Counted from the first letter of the stretch, positions 31,131-42,505 are shown. The stretch is 64,000 nt of DNA from Botryosphaeria dothidea (GCA_011503125.2 WWBZ02000001.1:2914001-2978000); one strand, 5' to 3'. Program-made: numbers and translations. Notes: generated by a model not told the origin, from the letters alone.

Positions 31131-33878
31131 ATGCCCTCCTTCAACCCGCTCCGCAACGCCAAGCGGACATTGCAGCCCTACGATCCCCTACCCGGCGGAA
31201 ACAGCTACATTGACTCCGACGACGACATCGAGAAGCGCCGCTCCATCGACAGCTTCGAATACCAAGATTCCACCGATTCCTCTCCCTCCGCATATGCCTC
31301 GCGCGTTCCCAACATGCAGGGTACTACAACCTCTGCCCAGTTCCACCGGAACCGCTCCGACTCGCGCGCCCGCAAGGCTTCCATGTCCGCCCAGCAACCT
31401 CCCTCCTACTCTTCCTCATACTACCATTCACACCGCGTCAGTCGCAGGCGATTCAGCCGCTGGTTCGCTCTGGCTCTCGGCAGCACTGTCATATTTTTCA
31501 TGATCTGGCTGAGCGCCATGGGTCGCAGGAGCCACATTGCCGTTGAGATAGGCGAGGCTGTGGCTAAGGATCCACCACCGCCTGCACCCTGGGAATCCTT
31601 CCCTTTCCTGAAGCGCTACCATGGCGGCATCCGCACCCTGGTTTCTCGCGCTGAAAACAAGCCGGAATATCCTGGTGATGGCTTCAATGTCTCGGAGCTG
31701 CTGGGCGCTCGCAACGAGGATGGCCAGCTGGACAAACGCGGCGAGACTGGCGGTGATGGCTGGAGCTACGTGGATGAACAGGCTAAGGACCATGGCCTTC
31801 CGCCCATGCAAATCTTCAACCCATACCCGGATTACCTCTCCGCCGAGTACAAGAAGGAGTTCGGTGCTGACGTAAAGCCGTGTTATCTGGACGAGAAGAA
31901 ATCGGAACGCGTGCCCCAATTGCGCGTCTATCCTGGTGTTGTTAATGGCACTCCGGAAAACGTCATGGGCTCCTACGAAATCTTCGGCCTTCGCGATGAT
32001 GTGTGCTTCGAACGCTTTGGCCGTCTGGGACCCTATGGCCTCGGATACAGCCGCAAGTACGGTGGCAGTGGCGCCGGCATGGAAGGTGACCGTGAGGGTG
32101 CCGAGCAGGTCTGGGAGGATGATGACCAGGTTGATTTCAGGGAGGTCAGGTGGGCGGATGTGCAGAATCGCTGCATCAAGGACAATATGCACCGGTTCAA
32201 GAATCGGGGAACCCCGATTGGCAACGGACTAAGTCATTTCTACTTCGATGGCTATGATGAGTTGAAGGTCGAGGAGCCGCCGAAGAAGAAGGTTGAGGCC
32301 AGAGAGCCCCAGATGGATGATCCCGCTCCCCCAGTGCCTCATGGCAACGATGAAGGCGCTACCCGGTTTAGGCCCATCGATACATCCGCTGCAGGTTCGG
32401 GAGCGAAGGCCGATAAGTCTGGAAAGAAACACTCATCTGAGGACGGAGAGACGAAGCCATTCAAGTTTGTTGACACCTCTTCCTCTCAAACGTCCGGGAA
32501 TTCAGTGGAGAAGCCCAAGCAAGCCAAGAAACCGCTCCCACGCACTGCTGTCATCATCCGCACCTGGCACGACTACGCTTATGATGATGAGGACCTGTTC
32601 TATCTCCGTGCGATTATCACGGAACTTGCTCTCAACTCCGGCGGCGAGTACGAAGTCCACTTTTTGATCCACGTCAAGGATAACGATCTTCCCATCTGGT
32701 CTGATGAGGAGACTTACCAGCGCGTTGTCAACGACTCCCTTCCTGAGGAATTCCGTGGCATGGGAACTCTCTGGACCGAACGACAGATGAGCTTAGTCTA
32801 CGGAGGTCTCTTTGAGAGCAACTACCGCGACCTTCCAGTATACGGCGCCTACAGATCTAGCTTCCTGCCTGTTCAGCACTTTGCCCACATGCATCCGGAG
32901 TATGACTTCTTCTGGCACTGGGAGATGGACGTCCGCTACACCGGTCACTTCTACCACCTGTTCTCCAAGGTGTCTGAGTGGGCCAAGCAGCAGCCGCGCA
33001 AGGGGCTCTGGGAGCGCAATTCGCGCTTCTACGTCCCGCGTGAGCATGGCTCCTGGGAAGATTTCAGACACATGGTTCGCGTGCAGACGGAACACGGCAC
33101 AGCTTCCAAGAATAACATGTGGGCTGAGATGGCCAAGGATGACCCGAACGTTCCAGACGATATTAAGGCTCAGGCCATTCAGAGGCCGGAGAAGCCCATC
33201 TGGGGACCTGAGGCGTGTCCGGATGACGAGATGGATACGCAAGACGACCCTGAAGTTCCCGATATCGCCAAGGACAAGTATGAGTGGGGCGTGGGCGAGG
33301 AGGCCGATCTCATCACCTTCAACCCACTCTTCGATCCCGATCGTACCAACTGGATTCTGGCTGATGATGTGACGGGCTACAATGTCTCGGAGCGCAAGCC
33401 GCCGCGGCGCACTGCCATCATCACTGCCACACGCCTGTCGAAGCGTCTTCTAAAGATCATGCACAGGGAGACATCACTGCGCAAGCGAACCATGTTCTCG
33501 GAAATGTGGCCACCATCATGTGCGTTGCACCACGGTCTCAAGGCTGTCTACGCGCCCCATCCTGTCTTCATCGACCGCCGCTGGCCAACGGACTACCTTG
33601 CCGCTATCATGAACAACGGCCGCAATGGAGCTGCAGGTGGTGCCAGGACGTCGGTATTCTCTGACGAGAGACAGCACAACTTCAAGGGTACAACCTGGTA
33701 CTACAACTCTGGCTTTGCTCCCAACCTCTGGAAGCGCTGGCTCGGCTACGTCGTCGATAACGATGGCGGCGAGGCAGAGGAGGTCTGGGGAGAGGGCCGC
33801 ATGTGCCTGCCGGCAATGTTGCTCCATCCAGTTAAGCAGGTTGACCTGGTGTTTGAGCATGCGGAGGGGGGTGAGTGA
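31131..33878 (+). CDS. DUF3405 type II membrane protein
   Basis: 915 residues, single exon. An N-terminal cytoplasmic part of about 105 residues is Ser/Tyr/Arg-rich. One signal-anchor helix (WFALALGSTVIFFMIWLSAM) follows and then a large lumenal region. The DUF3405 core is recognisable at about residues 460-720 (RTAVIIRTWHDYAYDDEDLF, LRAIITELALNSGGEYEVHF, YDFFWHWEMDVRYTGHFYHL). The topology and the Rossmann-like opening resemble Golgi glycosyltransferases, and HWEMDVR could play the part of a DxD-like metal site, but no activity is established for the family. A disordered Lys/Ser-rich insert of about 90 residues precedes the core. The start ATG closely follows a C/T-rich leader. Confidence 0.88.
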   Translation: MPSFNPLRNAKRTLQPYDPLPGGNSYIDSDDDIEKRRSIDSFEYQDSTDSSPSAYASRVPNMQGTTTSAQFHRNRSDSRARKASMSAQQPPSYSSSYYHSHRVSRRRFSRWFALALGSTVIFFMIWLSAMGRRSHIAVEIGEAVAKDPPPPAPWESFPFLKRYHGGIRTLVSRAENKPEYPGDGFNVSELLGARNEDGQLDKRGETGGDGWSYVDEQAKDHGLPPMQIFNPYPDYLSAEYKKEFGADVKPCYLDEKKSERVPQLRVYPGVVNGTPENVMGSYEIFGLRDDVCFERFGRLGPYGLGYSRKYGGSGAGMEGDREGAEQVWEDDDQVDFREVRWADVQNRCIKDNMHRFKNRGTPIGNGLSHFYFDGYDELKVEEPPKKKVEAREPQMDDPAPPVPHGNDEGATRFRPIDTSAAGSGAKADKSGKKHSSEDGETKPFKFVDTSSSQTSGNSVEKPKQAKKPLPRTAVIIRTWHDYAYDDEDLFYLRAIITELALNSGGEYEVHFLIHVKDNDLPIWSDEETYQRVVNDSLPEEFRGMGTLWTERQMSLVYGGLFESNYRDLPVYGAYRSSFLPVQHFAHMHPEYDFFWHWEMDVRYTGHFYHLFSKVSEWAKQQPRKGLWERNSRFYVPREHGSWEDFRHMVRVQTEHGTASKNNMWAEMAKDDPNVPDDIKAQAIQRPEKPIWGPEACPDDEMDTQDDPEVPDIAKDKYEWGVGEEADLITFNPLFDPDRTNWILADDVTGYNVSERKPPRRTAIITATRLSKRLLKIMHRETSLRKRTMFSEMWPPSCALHHGLKAVYAPHPVFIDRRWPTDYLAAIMNNGRNGAAGGARTSVFSDERQHNFKGTTWYYNSGFAPNLWKRWLGYVVDNDGGEAEEVWGEGRMCLPAMLLHPVKQVDLVFEHAEGGE

Positions 33879-36819
33879 GAAGCTTCCTTCACAGCCCTCG
33901 CTCCGCCTCACTCGGTGGAGGGAGGGGGTCCTTCTTGGACGAGCAACAAAAAGAGCTGGAAGACATCTCGGGACATATGGTTATTTTTGGCTGCTCTGCA
34001 GATGATGCACACGACCCCCACATGTTTCGTTCAGCGAGAACTTCTTCGGAGCTCATTCTGGTTTTTCCATTTTTGCTGCAGAGATATCCTCTGGCATTGG
34101 CGTATAGGGCGTAGAATCTGAACGCGTCACTTTTCGGCGTTTTCCGACTCATTTCTTGTTCCCTTTTCCCTATTGTCGATTATTGGGACACGAAAGTATA
34201 ATGTAACGGTACATATCATGACGGTGGAGAAAATAATCTCAGATCTTTCGGAAGGGGTATCGAAGGATGGAGCAGCGGACGAATAGGAATGCATGAAGGG
34301 GGAAAAGTAGATAGAAATCGAAATGCTGGTCATGATTAGCGTGTAATTCGGCGGCTGTGCTGATGCTTGAGTGAGGCTTAGGCGCTATCTTCGAAACTCG
34401 GCCATGTGAGCCAAGTAAACGCCCAGCTGGGAGATGGAAGCCGCGGATCCCGCGCCATGCGAGCAAGGAAGTGGAAGCCATGAACTTGGTTCTTCTGACG
34501 TTTAGGTGCCAATTTCACCGGTGTTCTTGGCCTCGCCGCCTTGGTATTCATTGTGGAGTAGTCAATTTGGTGCGCTAATCTGTTTGAGGAAACGAGGCGC
34601 GTGAGGTAGATGTCGGGAGAGGCTGTGTCTTCGCACAAGTATCGGCTGTTGTGGCCCTACGGCTTGCCGATGACGGCCGGGGTGGAAGAAGTGAAACCGG
34701 ACAGCTCAGGCCGCCAAGAGGGAGATCGTGGGGGTTTATACATGTCGTGATGGGCGTGATTGAGTCACCCCTGCACGTAAAAGCAAAGGCTATAATTAGG
34801 GAATAAGGCAGATGGTTTAGCCACACTGGGCAGCGATCTGTCACGCTTTAGTATTTTAAACTTTCTGTGGCAGTATGGCGGACTGATGTACCTACTGCTT
34901 TGGAGCAAGGCGATTGCACAAAGCAGCGATGGCACGTGCTGGTGCATAGATGAAGTGTTGTAGAGGTGCGCAATAATGCACCCACTTATGTGGAGAAGCG
35001 GCCCCATCACGCAAGGTCCGCTGCAGTCTCCACTGCGGCTGCGCAATGCACCGTCACCAGAAACCTGGCGAACGCGATTTGCCCAGTTGTCGAGCGCCGG
35101 AAAGATACGTACGACGGAGAGTTTCGAGTCTTGGTGTTCCGCGAGGATTTGGGTTATCTCGGCATCGTCTCGCGCAGTGACTGAGGCTGCCAGTGGAATG
35201 CCGATGGTACGGACCAGCCGCCTTGCTGCCAGCATCTGCGCCTTGCTTTCTCGCTGCACTCGCCTTATCGCTTGTTAGGGGTGGCTTGTTCGTCCCGCCG
35301 CGGTATTGAGCGGTGGTCTCAATCCGCAACGCTGGCCGCCTCGCGCGAGAAAACAAGGATGCGGATGCCGCTTTTCCCACGGATGTACGGCACACTAGGC
35401 AGACCTCAGGAACGGGCGTCTCTCTGGGTCGTCTTCAGGCAGCTTACGCGCCCTGCATAGCTCGGCCTTCTCGCCGACGGCGCTTTCTGACGGCATTGGC
35501 TCGTTTTGCGAACCTCATTCTGCAGGTCATGGGCGGCCGTAGCGGAAAGGGCTTGCAGGAACACGATGACAAAAACGCGGCTCTGTCGACCTGCTTCGTG
35601 CCTGCTGACCCGCGACTTCCACGCGTCCGCCCGTCCCTTCTCCAATGTCGGGTAAAGTGGTTTTGGAGAGTCGCGACGGAGGATGCACCGGACGAGATGT
35701 CGCTTTCTACCGGCGCGCGGTAGGAATGGGAAATGCGGAGGCGATGCGCCCCACCCGCCTGCACAAGCTTCGACAAGAAGCGCTCAAGCCTTTCAAGCTC
35801 CACTCCACCGCGAGCTGCCTGTTCAAGCTCGTCAAGATAAACGCCTGCCCTTGGCGTTTTCAACGTCGCACCCTCACCAGACAAGATGGTTTGGCTTTTG
35901 TTTCCATCACGTCAGACGCCATGTGAACTGCCGTGTCGCCCCGGGCGATTGTCCAGGATTGGCGGCCCTGTCAGCCCCCCGGCGGATAGCTTTCCCCGCA
36001 GCGTAGCCTGAGAGGGCTATGTCATCAGCTTCGCCCGACGCTCCCAGCGATCTGTACGCATCTGCACTCACCCCCCTCCCTGGCCGCTTGAGGCTACCGC
36101 CCCGTCTCATCACAGCTCGTCGCCCCGAGATGCAGCGAAGATTCCACCATAGAGCTGCGAGGGCCGCGCACCTTCCGGCCCACCCCACGGCCGGTGTGAT
36201 GCAGCAAACGGCAGTGCAGCCAGCTCCCAGGCCCGGCCCAGGCCTTCCACTGAACACCCTACGTCCATGCATGGGATCCCATGCATTCGCCAGCATGCTT
36301 TGCACCTTTCCTCGGCCGGAACCTTGAAGCGGGAATCTGCGCCGGCTAGTGCAACGTTTAAACGTCATTAGACAAGATTCGGCGTAGGATGCCATTGCTC
36401 TCCCTCAACCCGTCCTTTTATTAATACTATTTACAGAAACGAGACATCTTTAATCTCTGCACAGCCTATCACCCGCCACTCACTCCAATCGAGCGCACGC
36501 TATCCAATTTGTGTCTGCCACTCCGCTTCCCCAGCTAAGCCGTGGGGACCTCGCCTTCCAAGCCATCCCGATGCCCAAATCCAGACCTGAGCAGCCGATC
36601 CACCTTGGCATAGTGGAGACCATGCTCGCCAAGAGCGGGATAGTGAGGGGAAGAAGAATCGTTGGAGGGACGTAGGTCATACCCCTACGCGTGTGCTGCT
36701 CCTCGCGTCTTGCTCGGACTTCGCGTCTTCACTATAAAGTCCGAGTAGGTCCACCGCGAATCCACCGCTTTCTCTCCTCAGCCCTCGCCGGTCACTCGCA
36801 TCACTTCTTCTTTGACACA
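33879..36819. other. 2.9 kb intergenic region
   Basis: No gene is supported. The segment 35.0-36.4 kb is GC-rich with overlapping random-looking frames on both strands. The last 300 bp is the promoter of the oxalate decarboxylase gene, with a TATAAA at 36733. Confidence 0.45.
36733..36738 (+). promoter_or_regulatory. TATA box of the oxalate decarboxylase gene
   Basis: TATAAA in the context ACTATAAAGTCC, 82 bp before the start codon, followed by a C/T-rich leader. Confidence 0.5.
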
Positions 36820-38348
36820 ATGGTCCAGCGTCTTTCTCTCCTCCTCGGATTGTCCGCCATTGGAGCGGTCCACGGCGCGCCTGCCGTCGACCCTCTGCGC
36901 GGCTCTCCCGACCTCCAGGGCTACAACCCGTCCAACATTCTGACCGACGAGGACACTACCAATGTCCAGTACGAGCTCGCTCAGGGCCAGTCAGATGACG
37001 CAGACCTTGGCACCTACTTGGACTTTTCCAACATCGAGAACCCGCAGCCCATACGCGGCACCAAGGGCGGCACCGATCCCGGCCCTCACAACTCAGCTGT
37101 CGACAGGCTGAACAGCGACAAGCTGGCGCCTCCCGGAACGGACCATGGGCAAACCATCAGCGCCCAGTGGAGCATGGGTCTCAGCCACGCCAAGCTGGGC
37201 AAGAACGGAGCCGGCTGGTCGAGGCAGCAGAACGAGGTCGTCCTGCCCGACGCCACCGCCATGGCAGGCGTCGACATGCGATTGGAGCCCGGTGGATACC
37301 GTGAGCTGCATTGGCATGTGGCTGGCGAGTGGGCTTTGATGCTCAATGGCACCGTCCGCGTACAGGTATGACGAGCTGAGACATTTTCGGAAGTGCTTCT
37401 GCTGACAATACCAGGCCGTTCAAGAGGACGGCAAGACCTTTGTGGATGATGTTAGCAAGGGCGATGTCTGGTTCTTCCCTCCGTAAGTGCACAATCACCA
37501 CTACTAGCTCTAATTCCATAACTAACACATGATAGGGGTATCCCCCACTCCCTTCAAGCCCTCGATGGTGGCGCCGAGTTCATGCTTGTCTTTGATGACG
37601 GAAGCTTTTCGGAAGACAACACCTTTCTTGCTTCCGAAATCTTTGCTCACAACCCCGTAAGCAACCCGCATAAAATACCGCACTTGGCAAGCTCGTATTA
37701 ATAACCACCGTGCAGAAAGAGGTGCTGGCCAAGAACCTTCACGTGAACACTTCCGCCTTCGACGATATTCCCGACGGCGAGCTCTTCATCTTCCCTGGCA
37801 CGCCGGCCCCCAAGGATATCGAGAAGCAGAACGTGACGGGCTCAGCAGGTGTGCTGTCCGGTCCGGCCAGCTACACCTACCACTTCTCCGAGCAGCAGGC
37901 TCACGAGGTGCCCGGCGGCAGCGTCAAGATTGTCGACCCGCTGACCTTCCCGGCCGCACCCAACTTCTCGGCCGCCCTCGTCACCATCAAGCCCGGCGCC
38001 CTGCGCGAGGTCCACTGGCACCCCAGCTCCGACGAGTGGTCCTTCTTCATCGCCGGCTCCGCCCGCGCCACCCTGTTCACCCCGCCCGACGTCGCCACCA
38101 CCTTCGACTACCATGCGGGTGATGTCGGTTACTTCCCCAAGTCCAACTCGCACTACATCGAGAATGTTGGAGATGACGACGTCATCTTGCTTGAGGTGCT
38201 CCAGGCGGATCACTTCTCAGACATGTCGCTGAGCCAGTGGCTCGCGCTCACGCCGCACCAGATCGTCATCGACACTTTGAACCTGTCGAACGAGACGGTG
38301 GATGCGATCCCCAAGGAGAAGGAGATTGTTGTTGCTGGCTCGTCATAA
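36820..38348 (+). CDS. Secreted bicupin oxalate decarboxylase
   Basis: Four exons: 36820-37365, 37415-37482, 37536-37656 and 37716-38348, giving 455 residues. Introns are 49, 53 and 59 bp. A signal peptide (LLLGLSAIGAVHG) directs secretion. Both cupin domains keep the manganese ligands: HWHVAGEW with a later GIPHS in the first, and HWHPSSDEW with a later SNSHY in the second. The loop between them reads SEDNTF, aligning with the SENST lid of Bacillus OxdC, and it keeps the glutamate thought to be the proton donor; this favours decarboxylase over oxidase activity. The enzyme converts oxalate to formate and CO2. Secreted forms in fungi limit oxalate and acid stress and act in plant-associated or wood-decay lifestyles. 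The start is the ATG in CACAATGGTC just before the signal peptide. Confidence 0.92.
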
Positions 38349-38999
38349 AGGGGCTTTTCACTTCTGTTGATATTACCATTTCTTTTTTCAATTCTCGATT
38401 GCAGCTTTTCGAAGGGTGCGCTTGGGGTTTCTCCTTCCTACCGACCTGATTAGCCAGCTCTGGTACAGGAGCTTGATCAATTCGAAGTATAATTTATGGC
38501 CTCACTCCTGTGCCCCGAAGTGAATGCCACCCATAGCTCAATAATCAATTCTACCTGCCTCCATGCAGCTATAGCAAGCTTGTGCGACTCAATTGACCTG
38601 ACTTATGCTTTCTCAATAGCACGTCGTGTGGAGATTTCCTTAATTTTTCTGCTCCGACAGCTGGCCGACAAGGATCAGCTGGAGCTCTCATCCTTGCCCG
38701 CGAGCCCCGCGGAGGATTGCCGCCCCAGCCCCGCCTCTCCCTCGTCCGCCCTACCCAACCAACCTTCCACCGCATTCTATTCTACTTTCTTCATGTACTG
38801 CATTGGCGTGCTGACACGAGCTTGCCGGTTCATCCGCTTACATCCACTCTTTCTCTACCCTTTCCTTCTTGAGTAACGTACCCTCGCTCCGAGACACAGC
38901 GGGGTCCTGCAGCTAGAAGCCACCGAACCGCGACAAGTCTTGTCTTCAACAAACATGTCTCCACTGGACGCGTATTCACCACATTTCCTGCAACCAATC

Positions 39000-39027
39000 C
39001 ATTCGGATAAATGCTCCAATCCCCACA
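39000..39027 (+). repeat. Dispersed repeat fragment (right arm)
   Basis: CATTCGGATAAATGCTCC and the following AATCCCCAC align with the right arm and flank of copy 1 (from 2289). Every substitution I can align is a transition, plus one missing base. Confidence 0.5.
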
Positions 39028-39680
39028 GCAGCCTATCCCACCTTTTTCCAGTTTTGCCTACGCGAATCTCACATTCGGCTGCAAATATGCATCCGAGATA
39101 CATGCGATGCATTGCACGCACGCACATTACACCCCCTGCATTCTGCGCGGCCAGCCTTCTGATCGGGTGTTCTGCGTCATATTTCTCAGTAGGGAAAAGT
39201 CTTGATTTCCTCCGCTCATGGTTTTGTTGGTGCTGCGCGGTCGCTTACCCTGGAGAATGGGGCGCCTTGCTCGGATGTCGGCCCAGGGGGGCTTGTGGGC
39301 CTGCGTTGCGTGTGAGGAGGTCGTGACGTTTGTTTGTGGATGTGTGTGGTGTTTTGGCTTTGGAGCTTGGAATATGGAGTGATATTAGGCAGTGCATGAT
39401 GTCTTGGTCGTCACAAATTTCTTGGATATAGAGAAGAAGTGGTTCGGAGCGGGAAGTCGGCCAACATTGGCGCATCTTTCCTCTCCCTCTGTTTATTTTA
39501 GTCCTCGACCAATAGAACACTCCCTTCAAGGAGCAATAGCTCCATCAAGAACTTTCCGTCCGCGTTGCTTGGGTGCAACTTTGGTCTGAGAGTTTGTGGG
39601 ATCCTCAAGTTCAATGTAGAGGCGATGGCTTCTGAGGAACATGATATTCTGAGGGACAGGATATTCTTAGGGACAGGATC

Positions 39681-39706
39681 CATCTGGACGAATGCTTCGG
39701 CTTCCT
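39681..39706 (+). repeat. Dispersed repeat fragment (right arm)
   Basis: CATCTGGACGAATGCTTCGG followed by CTTCC matches the arm and flank CCGGACGAATGCCCCAGCTTCC of copy 2. No left arm is visible. Confidence 0.5.
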
Positions 39707-40631
39707 ATAGGAGCCTTGATTGGCCGTTTCTCTCGCCTCTCACTAGGAACATTATGTTCGGCGCTAAACGTGGGCTGCAGCACCCCTCTGTAAAAAGGTC
39801 CCATGCTACGTATCTGGATTCATCGGCCAGCAGTACAAGTTGGATCCCTTTCAACCGGGCTCAAAATTTTCAAATTCATTGCCCTCTTTCGTTTCTCAAA
39901 GAATTTCAAGTAGAATTCCTCCTCCGGAAGGTTCCGCTACGATTAAACATTGCGCAGTGCGTGACCCGCCGTCATACCATGCCAAACAGTTGATGGCGTC
40001 TTTTCGTACCGTCAAAGTCTGCCATTAGTAATCTTTAAAGAAAGATGCTCATGCAAAGAGGTCCCAACGGCTGCATCATCCAAATTGAGAAAAAAAAAAA
40101 CGAAGTGCATTGCCCGCCCTCCGAAGCGTGCACCAGTTTCACTGGCTAGCCTTTTGCTGTCTTCTGCACGCAAAGTAACCAATCAAATGCTTGAATCTAA
40201 ACTTTCTCTTTCCTTTTACGTCCATTGCCTGAAAGGCGGAATTTTTGTGTTTCCGAGTCGGAAAACTTCTGGGATGGCAGGGCATTTTTGCGGGGGCGGA
40301 ACGTGTGGTGGTCCACATCCCGGGGTTTTATTGGCGATGCGGGGGCCGAGGAACCACGGGAACATCGACGGCAGGCGGCTCTTTGATTTGAGATGCGTAT
40401 AAGAATGGGACTTCCGGAAAGAATTGGAGCCCTGCATGCACTTTTTCACACTTGGCTAAATTCGTTCTGGTGGTACATCCGCGAAACCCCTCAGTGGAAC
40501 ACAGCCGAAGAACGCACTCAAGAGCTTGGGCAAGGGTAAAGCGGCAAGCAAAGTCTAGGACAGAATCAACGCATCAGAAGCAACATCGAAAAGCAAGTGT
40601 TACAAAGAAGCCACCTCAAGACATTTGCAAA

Positions 40632-42505
40632 ATGAGCGGTGATCAGTTTCCCGTTGAGAATATCCCGTTCGGGATCATCTCAACTCCTAATGAGGTAATT
40701 TATTTTCCCCCTCTCCAGCGGATGAACCTATGAATCCCCTTATAATTTCAGTACCAAAGGGATTGCAGAAGGGCATACTAAAAGCTTAGCAAGCTGAAGT
40801 ATGCTTTCATTCACGTCCAAACGCAACCTTGAGCTCCCAAGGGCATGTTGCAATACTTTTGGAACCGACCTCGTTCATGTCTCAACTACTCAAAATCCAT
40901 CGTTCTCGGATGTTTGCTTACAATCGGAGATAGCCGACTGTTTTGCGTCCCGCAACACGGATCCACGATACCGCTATCGACCTCGCCGCTTTCTCCGCGC
41001 TTGGTGCTTTCTCTGCCATCCGCGGCTACGTCAGCTCCGCTTTTGAGAGCGCACAATCCCTCAACGTGTTTGCTGCTCTTGCACCAGGTGTACGCAGAGC
41101 AGTCCGCAGCCGCATCCAGGAGAGTTGGAAGGATGAGGGATTGCGCAGAGAATTCGAAGGCTCATTCTTGCCGGCTGCCAGCGTGACGAACCACCTGCCA
41201 ATGGAGACGGTCAACTATGCGGATTACGTATCCAGCAGAGGACATGCTGAAAATGTCGGTTCTCTCTTTTCGTTTTCTTGCATTGCAAACTTCTGCAGGT
41301 ATCATGATTTTTAGAGACAGATTGGAAAAAAAAAAAGACAAGAAGTAGATTACCACTGACATATTTCCGGCAGATGGCAGATGTCCTCAACCACCCAACT
41401 CCGTTCCGCGCCCCATTCTACCACTCCCCTCTGGGTTACTACGGCAATTCAAGAAACATCGTTGTCTCCGACTCCCCCGTGTACCGTTTTGCCGGCGTGA
41501 CTGCTCGCCAATTTCAAACTGATGGCCCGGCGGAGTCCGGAGCCTCCAAGAAATTCGACTTTGAGCTTGAGCTGGGCGTCTATTTGGCAAGGCCCTCAAA
41601 GATCGGGCAGCGGATCAAGCTGGAAGAGGTCGACGATTACGTTTTCGGATTCGTGCTGCTAAACGACTGGAGTGGTGAGTTGCCCACATTATCTTCACAA
41701 AGTTACTATTCTCCACACCGTACGCAGTTCTGAAAGCTGTCTTCTTGCGCATCTCTTTTTGTTTCTCTCTCCCTCGGTCAATATCTTCGCAGGCACACTT
41801 TCTACCGCAACTAACGTATCTCCCGCCGCCCAGCCCGCGACATCCAATCCTCCGAATCCGCCGGGCCCACGGGGCCCTTCCTGGGCAAATCCGGCTGCGT
41901 CACCGTCTCCCCGTGGATCGTGACGCTCGACGCGCTGGCGCCGGCCCGCGCGCCCCGCCAGATGGCGTCGCGCCTGCCCTTCGTCGACTACCTCTCCGAG
42001 GACGCCGCGCCCGCCGACGACCTTCCCTGCATCGATCTGCGCTGCTCGGTCGACCTGAGGCCGGGAGGCAGCGACCGGGCGTTCGAGGTCTGCAAGACTG
42101 AGTACAGGCAGACGTACTGGACCCACCGGCAGCTGGTGGCGCACCAGACGAGGAACGGGAGTGCGGTGGGGACGGGCGATTTGATTGGGACGGGGACGAT
42201 GTCGATGTTTGAGGTGAGTTCTCATTGATTCTGCCCTCTGCTCTTAAGGGGAAGCTTGGGCAAGCTTGTATTGTGGGGTATGGGCTAATTGATTGTTGCA
42301 GAGTGATGACTTTGGCCGTTGCTGCTTGGCCGAGCGGTCTTATAATGGAACCAAGCCATTCGATGTCGGCAACAGTCACACAAGGACGTGGCTGGAGGAT
42401 GGGGATGAAGTGAACATCCAGGGTTGGGTCCATGATGCAAAGACCGGGAAGAAGCTCTTTGGGTTCGGTAACTGTAGGGGTGTTGTTGTACCTTTGCCGG
42501 AGTGA
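40632..42505 (+). CDS. Fumarylacetoacetase-family hydrolase, divergent
   Basis: Five exons: 40632-40694, 40934-41254, 41374-41674, 41834-42213 and 42302-42505, giving 422 residues, the normal length for fumarylacetoacetase. The N-terminal SH3-like part has FPVENIPFGIIST and RPATRIHDTAIDLAAF. The hydrolase core has YADYVSSRGHAEN, FELELG, LLNDWSARDIQ, GPFLGKS, SPWIVTLDAL, GDLIGTGTMS and a C-terminal LEDGDEVNIQGW. The metal and catalytic residues expected from mouse FAH (Asp in YAD, His in GHAEN, both Glu of FELEL, Asp of NDWSARD, the GK lysine) are present, but several substrate-binding positions differ (see findings). True FAH cuts fumarylacetoacetate in tyrosine breakdown; this one may use a related acylpyruvate. 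Intron 1 (239 bp) contains a repeat copy. Donor 2 is the weak GTCGGT. A GST gene lies 1.2 kb downstream on the same strand. Confidence 0.85.
40803..40880 (+). repeat. Dispersed repeat copy 4, inside an intron
   Basis: A damaged module 1 (CATTCACGTCCAAACGCAAC, 40809-40828) is followed by module 2 (GGCATGTTGCAATACTTTTG, then GAACCGACCTCGTTCATG). It lies wholly within intron 1 of the fumarylacetoacetase-like gene, between donor 40695 and acceptor 40933. Confidence 0.7.

Larger units (their letters stand above)
38349..40631. other. Intergenic region with repeat fragments
   Basis: 2.3 kb. Repeat fragments lie at 39000-39027 and 39681-39706. A 126-codon frame at 38496 was not accepted. An A-run occurs near 40091. 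The right end is the promoter of the fumarylacetoacetase-like gene. Confidence 0.45.

Noticed and set aside
35000..36400. Cluster of 70-160 codon frames
   Set aside because: Overlapping frames on both strands in GC-rich DNA, with no splice-consistent or domain-bearing model.
38496..38876. 126-codon frame starting MASLLCPEVNAT
   Set aside because: It has an ATG but no domain, and it follows closely on the 3' flank of the oxalate decarboxylase gene; kept only as a weak possibility.
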